DNA of 64,000 nucleotides, from the NCBI RefSeq assembly GCF_000737325.1, contig NZ_CP011125.1:8866001-8930000 (forward strand). Direction: 5' to 3'. Made by a program: the position numbers and the translations under genes. The DNA comes from Sandaracinus amylolyticus (lineage in GTDB: Bacteria > Myxococcota_A > Polyangia > Polyangiales > Sandaracinaceae). Below are positions 17,985 to 29,561 of the stretch, in pieces. Under the pieces are notes generated by a model. The model had not been told where the DNA came from. It saw only the letters and a program-made list of their open reading frames with translations, and did not search any database. The first letter of the stretch is position 1; each line of letters starts with the position of its first letter.

Positions 17985-18749
17985 GTGGAGCCCGTCATCC
18001 AACTCACAGGCAAGGTCGCGATCGTCACCGGGGCGAGCCGCGGGATCGGTGAGTCCATCGCGCGCACGTTCGCGAAGGCCGGCGCGAAGGTGGTGCTCGC
18101 GTCGCGCAAGATCGACGCGCTGAAGGCGGTCCAGGCGGGCATCGAGGCCGACGGGGGCGAGGCGTTCGCCCACGCGTGCCACACGGGCTCGCGCGAGCAG
18201 GTCGAGGGCCTGGTCGCGGCCGCGGTCGAGCGCTTCGGCAAGGTCGACGTGCTCGTGAACAACGCGGCCACGAACCCGTACTTCGGCCCGATGACGAACA
18301 TCGAGGACGCGGCCTGGGACAAGACGTTCGAAGTGAACGTAAAGGGCTACTTCTACGCGACGCGCGCGGTCGCGCAGCACTGCATGTCGCGCAAGGCGCC
18401 GGGCTCGATCGTGAACGTCGCGAGCGTCGCCGGGCTGATGGCGATGCCGCTCCAGGGCGTGTACGCGATGACGAAGGCGTCGGTGATCTCGATGACGAAG
18501 ACGCTCGCGATGGAGCTCGGCTCCGCGGGCATCCGCGTGAACGCGATCGCGCCCGGCCTGGTCGACACGAAGTTCGCGTCGGCGCTGACCGCGAACGACG
18601 AGATCATGAACATGGTGCTCGGCCGCACGGCGCTGAAGCGCGTCGCGCAGCCGCACGAGATCAGCGGGATCGCGCTGCTGCTCGCGAGCGACGCCGGGTC
18701 GTACTTCACGGGCGAGACCGTCGTCGTCGACGGAGGCTGGACGCTCTAG
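17985..18749 (+). CDS. Short-chain dehydrogenase/reductase (SDR)
   Basis: An NAD(P)-dependent oxidoreductase of about 254 aa. It has the cofactor motif TGASRGIG, NNAATNP, the catalytic Ser in NVASVAGLMA and YAMTK (Tyr-x3-Lys), and ends in the usual SYFTGETVVVDGGW of classical SDRs of the FabG type. GGAGGA at 17972-17977 is only one base before the ATG at 17979 but seven bases before the in-frame GTG at 17985, so the GTG is the better-spaced start. The gene is divergent from the 594-aa gene, with about 40 bases between starts. Substrate unknown. Confidence 0.93.
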   Translation: MEPVIQLTGKVAIVTGASRGIGESIARTFAKAGAKVVLASRKIDALKAVQAGIEADGGEAFAHACHTGSREQVEGLVAAAVERFGKVDVLVNNAATNPYFGPMTNIEDAAWDKTFEVNVKGYFYATRAVAQHCMSRKAPGSIVNVASVAGLMAMPLQGVYAMTKASVISMTKTLAMELGSAGIRVNAIAPGLVDTKFASALTANDEIMNMVLGRTALKRVAQPHEISGIALLLASDAGSYFTGETVVVDGGWTL

Positions 18750-18766
18750 CGCGGGGCGTGGGGCTC

Positions 18767-19255
18767 TCACTCCGTCGGGAGCCCCTGCTCTCTCGCTCGT
18801 CGATCGTGCCGCTCCGCGACCACGTCCAGCGCGCGCCGGACGTCGCTCGGCACGCTCTCGTCGAGCACGATCCGCCACGCGCCGTCCTCGCGCCGCATCG
18901 CGATGCGCACGCCTTCGCGCGGCGCGACCGTCGCGCGGTCGCCGAAGATCTCCACGCGCAGCTCGTCGCGCCCCGCGGCGATCGCACCGAGCACCCACCC
19001 CGCGAGCCCCTCGCCCACCGGGCCCGGCGGGAGATCCGCGAAGCACGCCTCGAACGACGCGCGATCGCGCAGCTCGAAGCGCTCGTGCGCGGCCATGCGC
19101 GCGCGGATGTCCTCCTGCGTCGCGTCCTCGAGCCCGTAGCTCGCGAGCAGCGTCTCGATCGTGTGCTCGGGCGTCGAGAAACGCGCGTCGACCCCGCGCG
19201 GCGCGTCGCACGCGACCATGCCCAGCACCGCGATCGCGATCAGCTCCCGACGCAT
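18767..19255 (-). CDS. Small lipoprotein, 162 aa
   Basis: From ATG 19255 a signal peptide ends at the lipobox GMVAC (about residue 16). The mature part has a helical start (TPEHTIETLLASYGLEDATQ) and then strands (ELRVEIFGDRATVAPREGVR, AWRIVLDESV) that resemble the NTF2-like or DUF4878-type folds of small bacterial lipoproteins. It is convergent with the SDR gene, with a 17-base gap, and divergent from the large surface protein gene. No specific function can be inferred. Confidence 0.78.
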   Translation of the reverse strand: MRRELIAIAVLGMVACDAPRGVDARFSTPEHTIETLLASYGLEDATQEDIRARMAAHERFELRDRASFEACFADLPPGPVGEGLAGWVLGAIAAGRDELRVEIFGDRATVAPREGVRIAMRREDGAWRIVLDESVPSDVRRALDVVAERHDRRAREQGLPTE

Positions 19256-19364
19256 CGTCCTCGCCTACTCCCTGCGATCTCGCGCGTCCAGTTCGCCGCG
19301 AAAGGGGATCGCGACGGCCGTGATCTCGTAACCTCCCCGCGCCGCCATCAGGCGAGGAGGGGCA

Positions 19365-22300
19365 ATGAGAAGACACGAACGCGCGCGGCTCGCCGCGCTC
19401 TGGACCGGGTGCGTGCTCGCGGGGTGCACGCCCGACGGCGCCGCGATCGCGACGCCCACACCCCCAGCGACCACGACGACCCCGCATTTCGAGGTCGCCG
19501 ACGTCGTGCTCCAGGCACGCACTCGGTTCCGCGAGCACGACGGGCGCATCGTCGCCGGCATCGACACGCACCTCGCGGAGATCCAGGGCGACGCGATCGC
19601 GCTCACGCCCGCGCACTGGACGGCTCGGGAGCGCGCGCCGATCTCGCCACAGGTCACGCCGCCCTCGCAGGACGACGCGATCCGCGCGCGCACGCCGTTC
19701 GTGGTGCGCACCGCGCGCGTCGCGCGCGGCGAGACGCGCGCCGACACCGACGCGGCGTCGCGCACGCTGCACGACGGAACGATCGAGCTCGCGCGCGGCG
19801 CCGTGATCGAGCAGGTGCGCGACTCGGCGCAGGGCGTCGAGCAGAGCTGGCGATTCGATCGTCGCCCCGAGGGCGCGGGCGATCTCGAGGTCCACGTCGC
19901 GCTCGCGAGCGATGGCTGGGCGCACGTCGCGTCGGACCACGAAGGCGCGCACTTCCGCGAGGCCGCGAGCGGGCTCGGCGTGCGCTACGGGCACGGCACG
20001 TGGATCGACGGCGAGGGCGCGCGCACGCACGTGCCGGTGCGCTGGAGCGGCAGCGAGCTCGTGCTCGTGGTCCCGAGCGAGCTCGTCGAGTCGTCGCGGT
20101 ATCCCGCGGTGCTCGATCCGGTGATCGGGCCCGAGGTCGCGGTGGGCACGCCGGTGAACGGCCCGCTCGCGTACGACCAGATCGATCCCGCCATCGCGAG
20201 CGACGGAACCAACTGGCTCGTCGTGTTCGCCGACTCGGTCTTCGGCGACTGGGACGTCCGCGCGCTGCGCCTCACCGCCGCGGGCGCGGCGATCGGGTCG
20301 GTCGTCGAGATCGCGCCGGCGCTCGGCGATCAGGGCACGCCGAGCGTCGCGTGGAACGGGACGCGCTACGTCGTGGCGTGGGAGGACGGCCGCAACGGCG
20401 TCGACTGGGACGTGTACACGACGACCGTCGACGCGGCGGGCACCGTCGCGACGCTCGGCGGCACCGCGCTCGCGAACAGCGCCGCGAACGAGACCGCGCC
20501 TCGCGTGGCGTCGTCGGGCGAGACCTCGCTCGTCGTGTGGCGCAGCGGCGATGCCGCGCCGTTCGGCGTGCTCGGCATCCGGCTGATCGGCGACGGCTCG
20601 CGCCTCGACGCGACGGCGACGGCGATCGCGACGACCGAGCAGAGCGCGGGCGTCGGCGGCGGTCCAGCGTTCGTCGTCGCGTGGCCCGCAGCGGACACGG
20701 CGGAGCTGCAGGGGCGCCGCATCGCGCCGTCGGGCGCGTTCTTCACGGACGCCGCGAGCTTCTCGATGAACGATTTCGGCGTCGACGTCGCGATCGCGGG
20801 CGGCGCGAGCAACTGGCTCGTGACCTACTCGGGCGTGGACGCGACCGGGACGCGCTGGGCGATCCACGGCGCGTCCGTGCCGAGCGCGGGCCCGGTGGGC
20901 ACGCCGGCGGCGGTGCAGCTCAGCCCGAACCTGACGCGCGAGTACCGCGTCCCGGCGGTCGCGTACAACGGCGCGACGTTCCTCGTCGCGTACCTCGAGT
21001 CGCTCGACGACACGTTCGCGCTCACCGACGTGCGCGCGACGCGCGTGTCGGCCGCCGGCGCGGTGCTCGGCACCGCGGGTGGGCTGGTGCTCGGCGGCGA
21101 CGGCAACGACATCCAGCCGATCGTCGCGACGCTGGGCACGACGTTCCTCGTCGCGTGGACCGAGCTCGGCACCGATCAGACCGACATCGTCGGTCGCCGC
21201 GTGAGCTCGTCCGGCACGATCACCGACGCGACCGCGCGCGTGCTCACGACGGGTCCGTCGCGACAGCTCGCGAGCACCGTCGCGTCGAGCGGCACCGCGT
21301 TCCTCGTCGCGTGGGTCGAGACCGCGGGCGGCGTCGTCGACGTGTACGGCGCGCGCGTCGGCGCAGGCGGCGCGCTCGTCGGCAGCGCGTTCGCGATCGC
21401 CGACGGTCCGGACCGCCAGACCGTGTCCGACGCCGCGTTCACCGGGACGAGCTACGTCGTCGTCTACTCGGAGGCGAACGACGTCTACGCCGTGACCGTG
21501 ACGACGAGCGGGCTCGCCGGGGCCCCGCTCGCGCTCGCGAACGATCCGACGCGCATCGAAGGCGCGCCTGCGGTCGCGTGCCACGCGAGCCTCGGATGTC
21601 TCGCGGCGTGGGAGCAGGCGCCCGACGCGGAGTCGGAGTTCGACGTCTACGCGCGTCGCTTCACCCCCGGCACCGGCGCGATGCAGGATCCGGCGCCGAT
21701 CGTCACCGAGCCCGGCGATCAGGGCACGGTGTCGGTCGCCGCGAGCTCGAGCGCGTTCCTGATCGCATGGGCCGACGCGCGCAACGCGGGCGACTCGGAC
21801 GTGCGCGTCGCGCGCTTCACCAGCTCGCCCACGCCCGCGGGCGGCACGCTGCTCGCCGGCGGCGCCGCGCTCCAGGGCCTTCCCGACGTGGCGTCCGATG
21901 GCACCAACTTCCTCGTGGTGTGGCAGGACCAGCGGAGCGGGGGCGCGACGCCCGACGACGTGTACGCGGCGCGCATCTCCGCGGCGGGCGCGTCGCTCGA
22001 CGGAAGCGGGTTCGGCGTCGCGACGAGCACCGACTTCGAGAGCGGTCCCTCGGTCGCGTTCGACGGCGCGCGGTACCTCGTCGCGTGGTCGCGCCGCACC
22101 GCGAGCGACGCGGACGTGCTCGGCGCGCGCGTCGCGACCGACGGCACGGTGCTCGACGCGCCCGCGCTCGGCATCGCGACCGGCGCGCTCGAGCAGGGCG
22201 GCGTGAGCCTCGCGGGCGCGACCGGCGGGCCGTGGCTCGCGACGTACGTCGCGGTCGACGGAGTCGATCGGGTTCGCACCCGCACGATCGGCCGCGACCC

Positions 22301-22883
22301 GACGGGCACCACGTGCGGGGCCGCGGCGGACTGCGCGAGCGGGCACTGCATCGACGGCGTGTGCTGCGAGCGCGCGTGCGGCGCGGGCGAGGTGTGCAGC
22401 ATCGCCGCGGGCGGCACGAGCGACGGCACGTGCACCACGCTCGGCGTCGACGCGGGCACCGAGGACGCGGGCGTGATCGGGATGGTCGACGCAGGCACCG
22501 ACGCAGGCACGACGACCGAGAGCGATGCCGGCACCGACGCAGGCAGCGACACCGATGCCGGCAGCGACACCGATGCCGGCAGCGAGACCGACGCCGGCAC
22601 CGATGTCGACGGTGGCACCGATGTCGACGGTGGCTCCGACGTCGACGGTGGCTCCGACGTCGACGCAGGCGGCACCGACGCCGGAACGATCGGCGTCGAC
22701 GCCGGCTCGGGCAACGACGCCGGCACGCGCAGCGACGCCGGCACCACGACGCCGCCCGACGGCGGCGACGAAGGCTGCAGCTGCAGCGTCCCCGGTGCGC
22801 ACCCGGGCCGCGCGCCCCGCGCGCCCCTCGCGCTCGCTGCGCTCGCGCTCGCCGCAGCGGTCACGCGCCGCCGCCGCCGCTGA
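19365..22883 (+). CDS. Large MYXO-CTERM surface protein with propeller-like repeats
   Basis: A 1172-aa exported protein. GAGGAGG lies four bases before ATG 19365. The signal peptide ends at a lipobox-like VLAGC. After about 260 residues comes a long series of repeats of the form ASDGTNWLVVFADS / WNGTRYVVAWEDGRNG, about 50-60 residues each, consistent with beta-propeller blades. A Cys-rich knot (CGAAADCASGHCIDGVCC) follows, then a long DAGTDAG/DVDGGSD linker with short in-frame repeats. The C-terminus is a MYXO-CTERM-type sorting signal: GCSCSVPG, hydrophobic helix, RRRRR. The protein is therefore probably processed and anchored on the cell surface. Ligand unknown. Confidence 0.9.
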   Translation: MRRHERARLAALWTGCVLAGCTPDGAAIATPTPPATTTTPHFEVADVVLQARTRFREHDGRIVAGIDTHLAEIQGDAIALTPAHWTARERAPISPQVTPPSQDDAIRARTPFVVRTARVARGETRADTDAASRTLHDGTIELARGAVIEQVRDSAQGVEQSWRFDRRPEGAGDLEVHVALASDGWAHVASDHEGAHFREAASGLGVRYGHGTWIDGEGARTHVPVRWSGSELVLVVPSELVESSRYPAVLDPVIGPEVAVGTPVNGPLAYDQIDPAIASDGTNWLVVFADSVFGDWDVRALRLTAAGAAIGSVVEIAPALGDQGTPSVAWNGTRYVVAWEDGRNGVDWDVYTTTVDAAGTVATLGGTALANSAANETAPRVASSGETSLVVWRSGDAAPFGVLGIRLIGDGSRLDATATAIATTEQSAGVGGGPAFVVAWPAADTAELQGRRIAPSGAFFTDAASFSMNDFGVDVAIAGGASNWLVTYSGVDATGTRWAIHGASVPSAGPVGTPAAVQLSPNLTREYRVPAVAYNGATFLVAYLESLDDTFALTDVRATRVSAAGAVLGTAGGLVLGGDGNDIQPIVATLGTTFLVAWTELGTDQTDIVGRRVSSSGTITDATARVLTTGPSRQLASTVASSGTAFLVAWVETAGGVVDVYGARVGAGGALVGSAFAIADGPDRQTVSDAAFTGTSYVVVYSEANDVYAVTVTTSGLAGAPLALANDPTRIEGAPAVACHASLGCLAAWEQAPDAESEFDVYARRFTPGTGAMQDPAPIVTEPGDQGTVSVAASSSAFLIAWADARNAGDSDVRVARFTSSPTPAGGTLLAGGAALQGLPDVASDGTNFLVVWQDQRSGGATPDDVYAARISAAGASLDGSGFGVATSTDFESGPSVAFDGARYLVAWSRRTASDADVLGARVATDGTVLDAPALGIATGALEQGGVSLAGATGGPWLATYVAVDGVDRVRTRTIGRDPTGTTCGAAADCASGHCIDGVCCERACGAGEVCSIAAGGTSDGTCTTLGVDAGTEDAGVIGMVDAGTDAGTTTESDAGTDAGSDTDAGSDTDAGSETDAGTDVDGGTDVDGGSDVDGGSDVDAGGTDAGTIGVDAGSGNDAGTRSDAGTTTPPDGGDEGCSCSVPGAHPGRAPRAPLALAALALAAAVTRRRRR

Positions 22884-22897
22884 GCGATCCCACACGA

Positions 22898-22936
22898 ACG
22901 AGGCCCCGCGTCGCAGCGCGCGTCGCGGGGCCTCGT
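22898..22936 (+). terminator. Perfect 13-bp hairpin after the surface-protein gene
   Basis: Arms 22898-22910 (ACGAGGCCCCGCG) and 22924-22936 are exact reverse complements with a 13-nt loop, 14 bases after the stop at 22883. Only a short TCGTT follows, so the T-run is weak. It separates the surface-protein gene from the clpB promoter region. Confidence 0.65.
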
Positions 22937-22961
22937 CGTTCCGTCGCGCGCGCGTGCACCG

Positions 22962-22989
22962 TTGACCGCTCGGATCGCGTGTTTAGCTT
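22962..22989 (+). promoter_or_regulatory. Candidate sigma-70-type promoter for clpB
   Basis: TTGACC (22962-22967), a 16-base spacer, then TAGCTT (22984-22989), ending 53 bases before the clpB ATG. The -35 box is strong; the -10 box is a weak match. No CIRCE element was seen. Confidence 0.35.
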
Positions 22990-23042
22990 GGCCGCTCGCT
23001 GGCGCGGATGTTGCGCGCCTGCTTCCACCGAGAGGCACGCCA

Positions 23043-25661
<2,619 letters not shown>

Positions 25662-25670
25662 GCCCCGACA

Positions 25671-25757
25671 GGAGTGCTCGTCCCGCCGGTCCCGGACGGG
25701 AGCGCGCGAAAGCGCGCGGACGGTAGGGCCCGGCGGGCGAGCCGATTTTGTGCGGGG
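25671..25757 (+). repeat. Stop-proximal hairpin repeat, copy 1 (after clpB)
   Basis: Begins GGAGTGCTCGT nine bases after the clpB stop. The outer arms 25682-25693 (CCCGCCGGTCCC) and 25726-25737 (GGGCCCGGCGGG) pair with one mismatch and enclose a GCGCGC/GCGCGC hairpin with a GAAA loop. GAGCCGATTTTG follows. The same sequence recurs after two other genes in this window, always downstream of the stop and in gene orientation. It could act as a terminator or 3'-end stabiliser. Confidence 0.8.
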
Positions 25758-25908
25758 GGTGATCCGCTAGCGCGAGAGAAGAACGGCGGGCCTGCGTCTC
25801 CGGACGTGGGCCTTGTCGTTCCGTCTCATCGTGACTCGACGATTGGAACGTCCAGTGCTCTCCTCCGACCGATCGGGGTCGTTGTGCCGCCCCGCGCCGG
25901 AGGCTCTC

Positions 25909-26424
25909 GTGCCGCGTCGTCTCCCGCTCTTCGCGTTCGTCGCGCTCACTCTCGTCTCGCCGATCGGCGCGGCGGCCCAACAGGCCGATCGCGCGGCGGA
26001 CACGAGCTCCGCGCCCGCCGAGCAGCCACGACCGAGCGAGGTCGTGCGCGAGCTCGAGCTCACGGCGATGCGCGTGCAGCGGATGCTCGACGAGACGCGG
26101 CGCGCCGGTCGGACCCAGCACGCGAGCTGCGTCGACGAGCAGCTCTCGCAGATCACGGCGACGCTGCGGCTCGCGCTCGAGCGCACCCAGCGCACCCAGC
26201 GCTACGAGCGCGAGCGCAACGTGGAGATGGCCGAGCGCGAGCGCGCGCTGGTCACGCGCCTGTTGCCCCGCGCGCGCGAGCTCGAGCGCGAGGCGCGGCG
26301 CTGTGTGGATCCCGACGCCGACACCGAGAGCGGCCGCACCCGGGTGACGACGATCATCGACGCCGACGTCCCGCGCGACGCGATCCGCGAGCCGCGCCGC
26401 CGCGAGGGCGCGGTCCACGAGTGA
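25909..26424 (+). CDS. Small exported protein, paralog of the next gene
   Basis: A 171-aa protein from GTG 25909, chosen because GGAGG sits five bases upstream and a signal peptide follows at once (VPRRLPLFAFVALTLVSPIG, cleaved near AAAQQ). The mature part is largely helical and charged: SEVVRELELTAMRVQRMLDE, HASCVDEQLSQITATLRLAL, MAERERALVTRLL, RRCVDPD, and an end resembling a beta-hairpin (TRVTTIIDADVP). Two Cys residues are conserved in the neighbour. Probably periplasmic; function unknown. Confidence 0.82.
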   Translation: MPRRLPLFAFVALTLVSPIGAAAQQADRAADTSSAPAEQPRPSEVVRELELTAMRVQRMLDETRRAGRTQHASCVDEQLSQITATLRLALERTQRTQRYERERNVEMAERERALVTRLLPRARELEREARRCVDPDADTESGRTRVTTIIDADVPRDAIREPRRREGAVHE

Positions 26425-26457
26425 ACGCCGGCGCATGCGCGCGACACGATCGCGCAC

Positions 26458-26919
26458 ATGCTGCACCGCTCGTTCGTGCTCGTGGTGTTCCTGTCGCTCG
26501 TCGCGCTGCCCGCCGCCGCGCAGGAGCGATCCTCCGAGGTCGTACGCACGCTCGAGCGCAGCGCGACGCGCATCCAGCACCTGCTCGGCGAGACGCGCCG
26601 CGCCGGTGACGTGCGGCGCGCGAGCTGCGTCGACGAGCAGCTCTCGCAGCTCACCGCGACGTTACGGCTCGCGCTCGAGCGCCAGCACCGCGCGAACCGC
26701 CACGAAGATCGCGGGGATCGTGTGATGGCGGAGCGAGAGCGCGCGCTGATCACGCGACTGTCGGCGCGCGGCCAAGAGCTCGAGCGCGAGGCCCAGCTGT
26801 GCGTGGACCCCGACGCGCTCGAGGGGAACCGCACCCGAGTCACGGTGCTGATCGATCCGGACGTGCCCGACGACGCGCTCGAGGAGATCACGGATCGTCG
26901 CGCCGTGTTCGCGCGCTGA
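26458..26919 (+). CDS. Small exported protein, paralog of the preceding gene
   Basis: A 153-aa protein from ATG 26458 with signal peptide MLHRSFVLVVFLSLVALPAA. It shares the plan and key blocks of the gene 33 bases upstream: SEVVRTLERSATRIQHLLGE, ASCVDEQLSQLTATLRLALE, MAERERALITRLS, CVDPD and TRVTVLIDPDVPDDA. The two genes are a tandem duplication that has diverged in the linkers. The conserved Cys pair suggests a disulfide in the periplasm. Function unknown. Confidence 0.82.
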   Translation: MLHRSFVLVVFLSLVALPAAAQERSSEVVRTLERSATRIQHLLGETRRAGDVRRASCVDEQLSQLTATLRLALERQHRANRHEDRGDRVMAERERALITRLSARGQELEREAQLCVDPDALEGNRTRVTVLIDPDVPDDALEEITDRRAVFAR

Positions 26920-26928
26920 CGACGGCTG

Positions 26929-27141
26929 TCACCCTTCCGGTGGCCAGTCGACCCGCAGCGCGTCGAGGTCTGCCTCGATTTCCTCGATCGTTTCGACCCA
27001 TCCATCGCGCTCGGACCCGTTCTCGCGGGTGAGCACGAGGTATCCGCCGCCCGGCGACCGAACGATCTTGATCATCTCGACCGCTCCGGCGGCGGGCGCG
27101 GGCGAGACCATCCCCCAGACATCGAACGGGAAACCCGGCAC
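26929..27141 (-). CDS. Possible small protein, 70 aa
   Basis: The frame from GTG 27141 gives a product with a plausible composition: a Pro/Ala-rich start, MIKIVRSPGGGYLVLTRENG, and an acidic helix WVETIEEIEADLDALRVDWP. No ribosome-binding site is obvious and no family is recognised. It is convergent with the paralog pair and upstream of nothing on its strand except that pair's antisense. Treat as tentative. Confidence 0.5.
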   Translation of the reverse strand: MPGFPFDVWGMVSPAPAAGAVEMIKIVRSPGGGYLVLTRENGSERDGWVETIEEIEADLDALRVDWPPEG

Positions 27142-27210
27142 GCTGAAAACGCGAATGCCCGGCGCGCTCTCACGAGCGGCCGGGCTTTGTTCTGCGCTCT
27201 CGCGACGCGC

Positions 27211-27495
27211 TCAGCGCGCCTGGAGCTGCTTCTCGCGCTTGCGACGGCGACGCGCGGCCTCGGACTCCTTCTTCCGGCGCTTCACCGACGGCTTCATGTA
27301 GTGCCGGCGGCGCTTCAGCTCGCGGAGGATGCCCTCGGCGGCCATCTTGCGCTTGAGGTGCTTGATCGCGCGCTCGACGCCCTTCTCACCGACCACGACC
27401 TCGACGGGCTTGCACTGCACCGCGTCGCCGACCTGGATCGCGTCCCCGTTCTGCGCCGGGGCGCCTTCCGGGCGCTGCTGCGTCTCCTCGCTCAC
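27211..27495 (-). CDS. rpsU: 30S ribosomal protein S21
   Basis: A small basic ribosomal protein of 94 aa. GTG 27495 is preceded by GAGGAG six bases upstream. The core matches S21: VEVVVGEKGVERAIKHLKRK, GILRELKRRRHYMKPSVKRR and a basic end KKESEAARRRRKREKQL. About 25 extra N-terminal residues (SEETQQRPEGAPAQNGDAIQ) precede the usual start of the family, which is normally 58-71 aa. S21 helps the 30S subunit in start-site recognition. Confidence 0.93.
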   Translation of the reverse strand: MSEETQQRPEGAPAQNGDAIQVGDAVQCKPVEVVVGEKGVERAIKHLKRKMAAEGILRELKRRRHYMKPSVKRRKKESEAARRRRKREKQLQAR

Positions 27496-27562
27496 GAAGG
27501 GCTCCTCTCGAAAAGGGCGCCGAGAATGGCACGGGGCCCTGGGACGTGCAAGCGCCGAGGGA

Positions 27563-29500
27563 TCATCTCGGCTCCGCCTGCCGCGATCCATCCATCATGA
27601 GGTGCGGCGCGGCGTGCGAGCCCTCGTCGCGGAGGCGCATCCCGAGGTCGATCCGCAGCGCCGCGTTGACCAGACCGAGGTGGCTGAACGCCTGGGGGAA
27701 GTTGCCGAGCAGCACGCCGCTCGACGCGTCGATCTCCTCCGCGAGCAGGCCGACGTGGTTCGACGCCTCGGCGTGCGCGACGAACACCTCGAGCGCCTCG
27801 TCGATGCGTCCCTGCAGCGCGAGGTTCTCCGCGAGCCAGAACCCGCACAGCAGGAACGCGCCCTCGTCGCCGCCCACGCCGTCGTCGGTGTCGAGGCGAT
27901 ATCGATGGATGAACGGCCCCACCGAGAGCTCCTTGCGCACCCACTCGGTGGTCTCGACGACGTACGGGTGGCGCGCCTCGAGGAAGCCGTGCAGCGGCAA
28001 CCTCAAGAGCGCCGCGTCGGGCACGTCGACGCCGTACGCCGCGGTCAGGCGCTTGCCGGTCGGATCGAGCGCCGCGCGCAGCACGTCGGCCTGCACGTCG
28101 CGCGCGGCGTCGCTCCACGCGTGCTCCTGCGCGACGTCGCCGAAGAGCCGCGCGATGCGCGCGCCGCGATCGAGCGCGACCCAGCACATCGCCTTGCTGT
28201 CGACGTTGTGCTTCTCGCCGCTGCGGGGCTCCCAGATGCCGTGATCGGGCTCGCGCCAGCGACAGCGCACGATCTCGACCACGTCGCGCAGGTGGCGCCA
28301 GGTGCGCAGCGTGAGCGAGCCACCCATGCGCTCGAACATCGACGCGGCGTCGACGAGCGGGCCCGTCGCGTCGAGCTGCAGCTGCGTCTTCGCGCCGTTG
28401 CCGATGCGCACCGGGCGGCTGTCGGCGAAACCGCGGAGGTGCTCGAGCACCTTCTCGTCGGGCACCGCGAGGCCGTCGATCGCGTACATCACCTGCAGGC
28501 CGCCCTCGCGCTCCATGCAGTCGCGCACGAAGTAGAAGAACTCGCGCGCCTCGCGCTGACAGCCGACGAGGTTGAGCGCGTGCACCGCCATCGCGGCGTC
28601 GCGCGTCCAGGTGTAGCGGTAGTCCCAGTTGCGCGTGTTGCCGATCCACTCGGGCAGCGACGTCGTGGGCGCCGCGACGATCGCGCCGGTGGGCGCGTAC
28701 GTGAGCAGCTTCATCAAGAGCGCGGAGCGCACGACGTGGTGTCGCCACGGGCCGTCGTAGGTCACGTGGCTCGTCCAGTGGCGCCACGCGCGCCGCGTCG
28801 CGCGCAGGTGATCGAACGGACGGTACGCCTCGATCGGCTCGGGCGAGCGACCCGCGTACGAGAGCACCATCCACCTGCGCTCGCCCTTCTTGAGCGAGAC
28901 GCGCGTCGCGAGCCCCGAGCCGCGCTCGCGCGCGCTCCACTTCGCGTCGCGCACCACCGCGACCATGCGGTCGCCGCTCGTCCCGCGCGCGAGCACGCCG
29001 CGCTCGCCGTGCTCGAGCGTGGTCTCGGTCGCGCCGTAGTCGAAGCGCGGATCGAAGACGATCTCGAGCTCCACGCGGCCCTCGACGCACTCCACGCGGC
29101 GATGGATCTCGTGGATCGCGGCGCGCGGATCGTCGGTCCACGGCATGTAGTCGGTGATCCGGACCACGCCCTCGCCGGGCACGCGGAAGAGCGTCTCGAG
29201 CACGTTGGTGTCGGGGTCGTAGCGCTGGAGCGACTCGAACGGACGGCGCACCGGCTGGATCGACGTGCTCCCGCCGCGCTCGGGATCGAGCACCGCGCCG
29301 AAGCAGCTCGGGCTGTCGAAGCGCGGCATGCAGCACCAGTCGATCACGCCGTCGACGCGCACCAGCGCGCACGTGAGACCGTCGCCGATGATCCCGCGCG
29401 CGGCGATGCCGAGGCGCCGCGCCACGCGGTGCGGATCACGATCGTCCTCGGTGAACACGAAAGGGCGCGAGAGGCGCGAGGCGGCGCTGTAGAGGTCCAT
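27563..29500 (-). CDS. GH15-family glycoside hydrolase (glucoamylase- or trehalase-like)
   Basis: A 645-aa cytosolic protein from ATG 29500. The N-terminal beta-domain has IGDGLTCALVRVDGVIDWCC and RFDSPSCFGAVLDP, as in bacterial GH15 enzymes. The catalytic (alpha/alpha)6 domain shows WDYRYTWTRDAAM, HGIWEPRSGEKH with the likely acid Glu, and EEIDASSGVLLGNFPQAFSH with the likely base Glu. Enzymes with this layout cleave alpha-glucosidic bonds in maltodextrins or trehalose; which one cannot be told here. glgC and glgA lie 21 kb away. It is divergent from the hybrid kinase with 61 bases between starts. Confidence 0.93.
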   Translation of the reverse strand: MDLYSAASRLSRPFVFTEDDRDPHRVARRLGIAARGIIGDGLTCALVRVDGVIDWCCMPRFDSPSCFGAVLDPERGGSTSIQPVRRPFESLQRYDPDTNVLETLFRVPGEGVVRITDYMPWTDDPRAAIHEIHRRVECVEGRVELEIVFDPRFDYGATETTLEHGERGVLARGTSGDRMVAVVRDAKWSARERGSGLATRVSLKKGERRWMVLSYAGRSPEPIEAYRPFDHLRATRRAWRHWTSHVTYDGPWRHHVVRSALLMKLLTYAPTGAIVAAPTTSLPEWIGNTRNWDYRYTWTRDAAMAVHALNLVGCQREAREFFYFVRDCMEREGGLQVMYAIDGLAVPDEKVLEHLRGFADSRPVRIGNGAKTQLQLDATGPLVDAASMFERMGGSLTLRTWRHLRDVVEIVRCRWREPDHGIWEPRSGEKHNVDSKAMCWVALDRGARIARLFGDVAQEHAWSDAARDVQADVLRAALDPTGKRLTAAYGVDVPDAALLRLPLHGFLEARHPYVVETTEWVRKELSVGPFIHRYRLDTDDGVGGDEGAFLLCGFWLAENLALQGRIDEALEVFVAHAEASNHVGLLAEEIDASSGVLLGNFPQAFSHLGLVNAALRIDLGMRLRDEGSHAAPHLMMDGSRQAEPR

Positions 29501-29561
29501 CGCGAGCTCGAGGGTAGCGCGCGGCCCCGGGTGCGGTACCGCGCTTGCTGCCCGTCGCACG

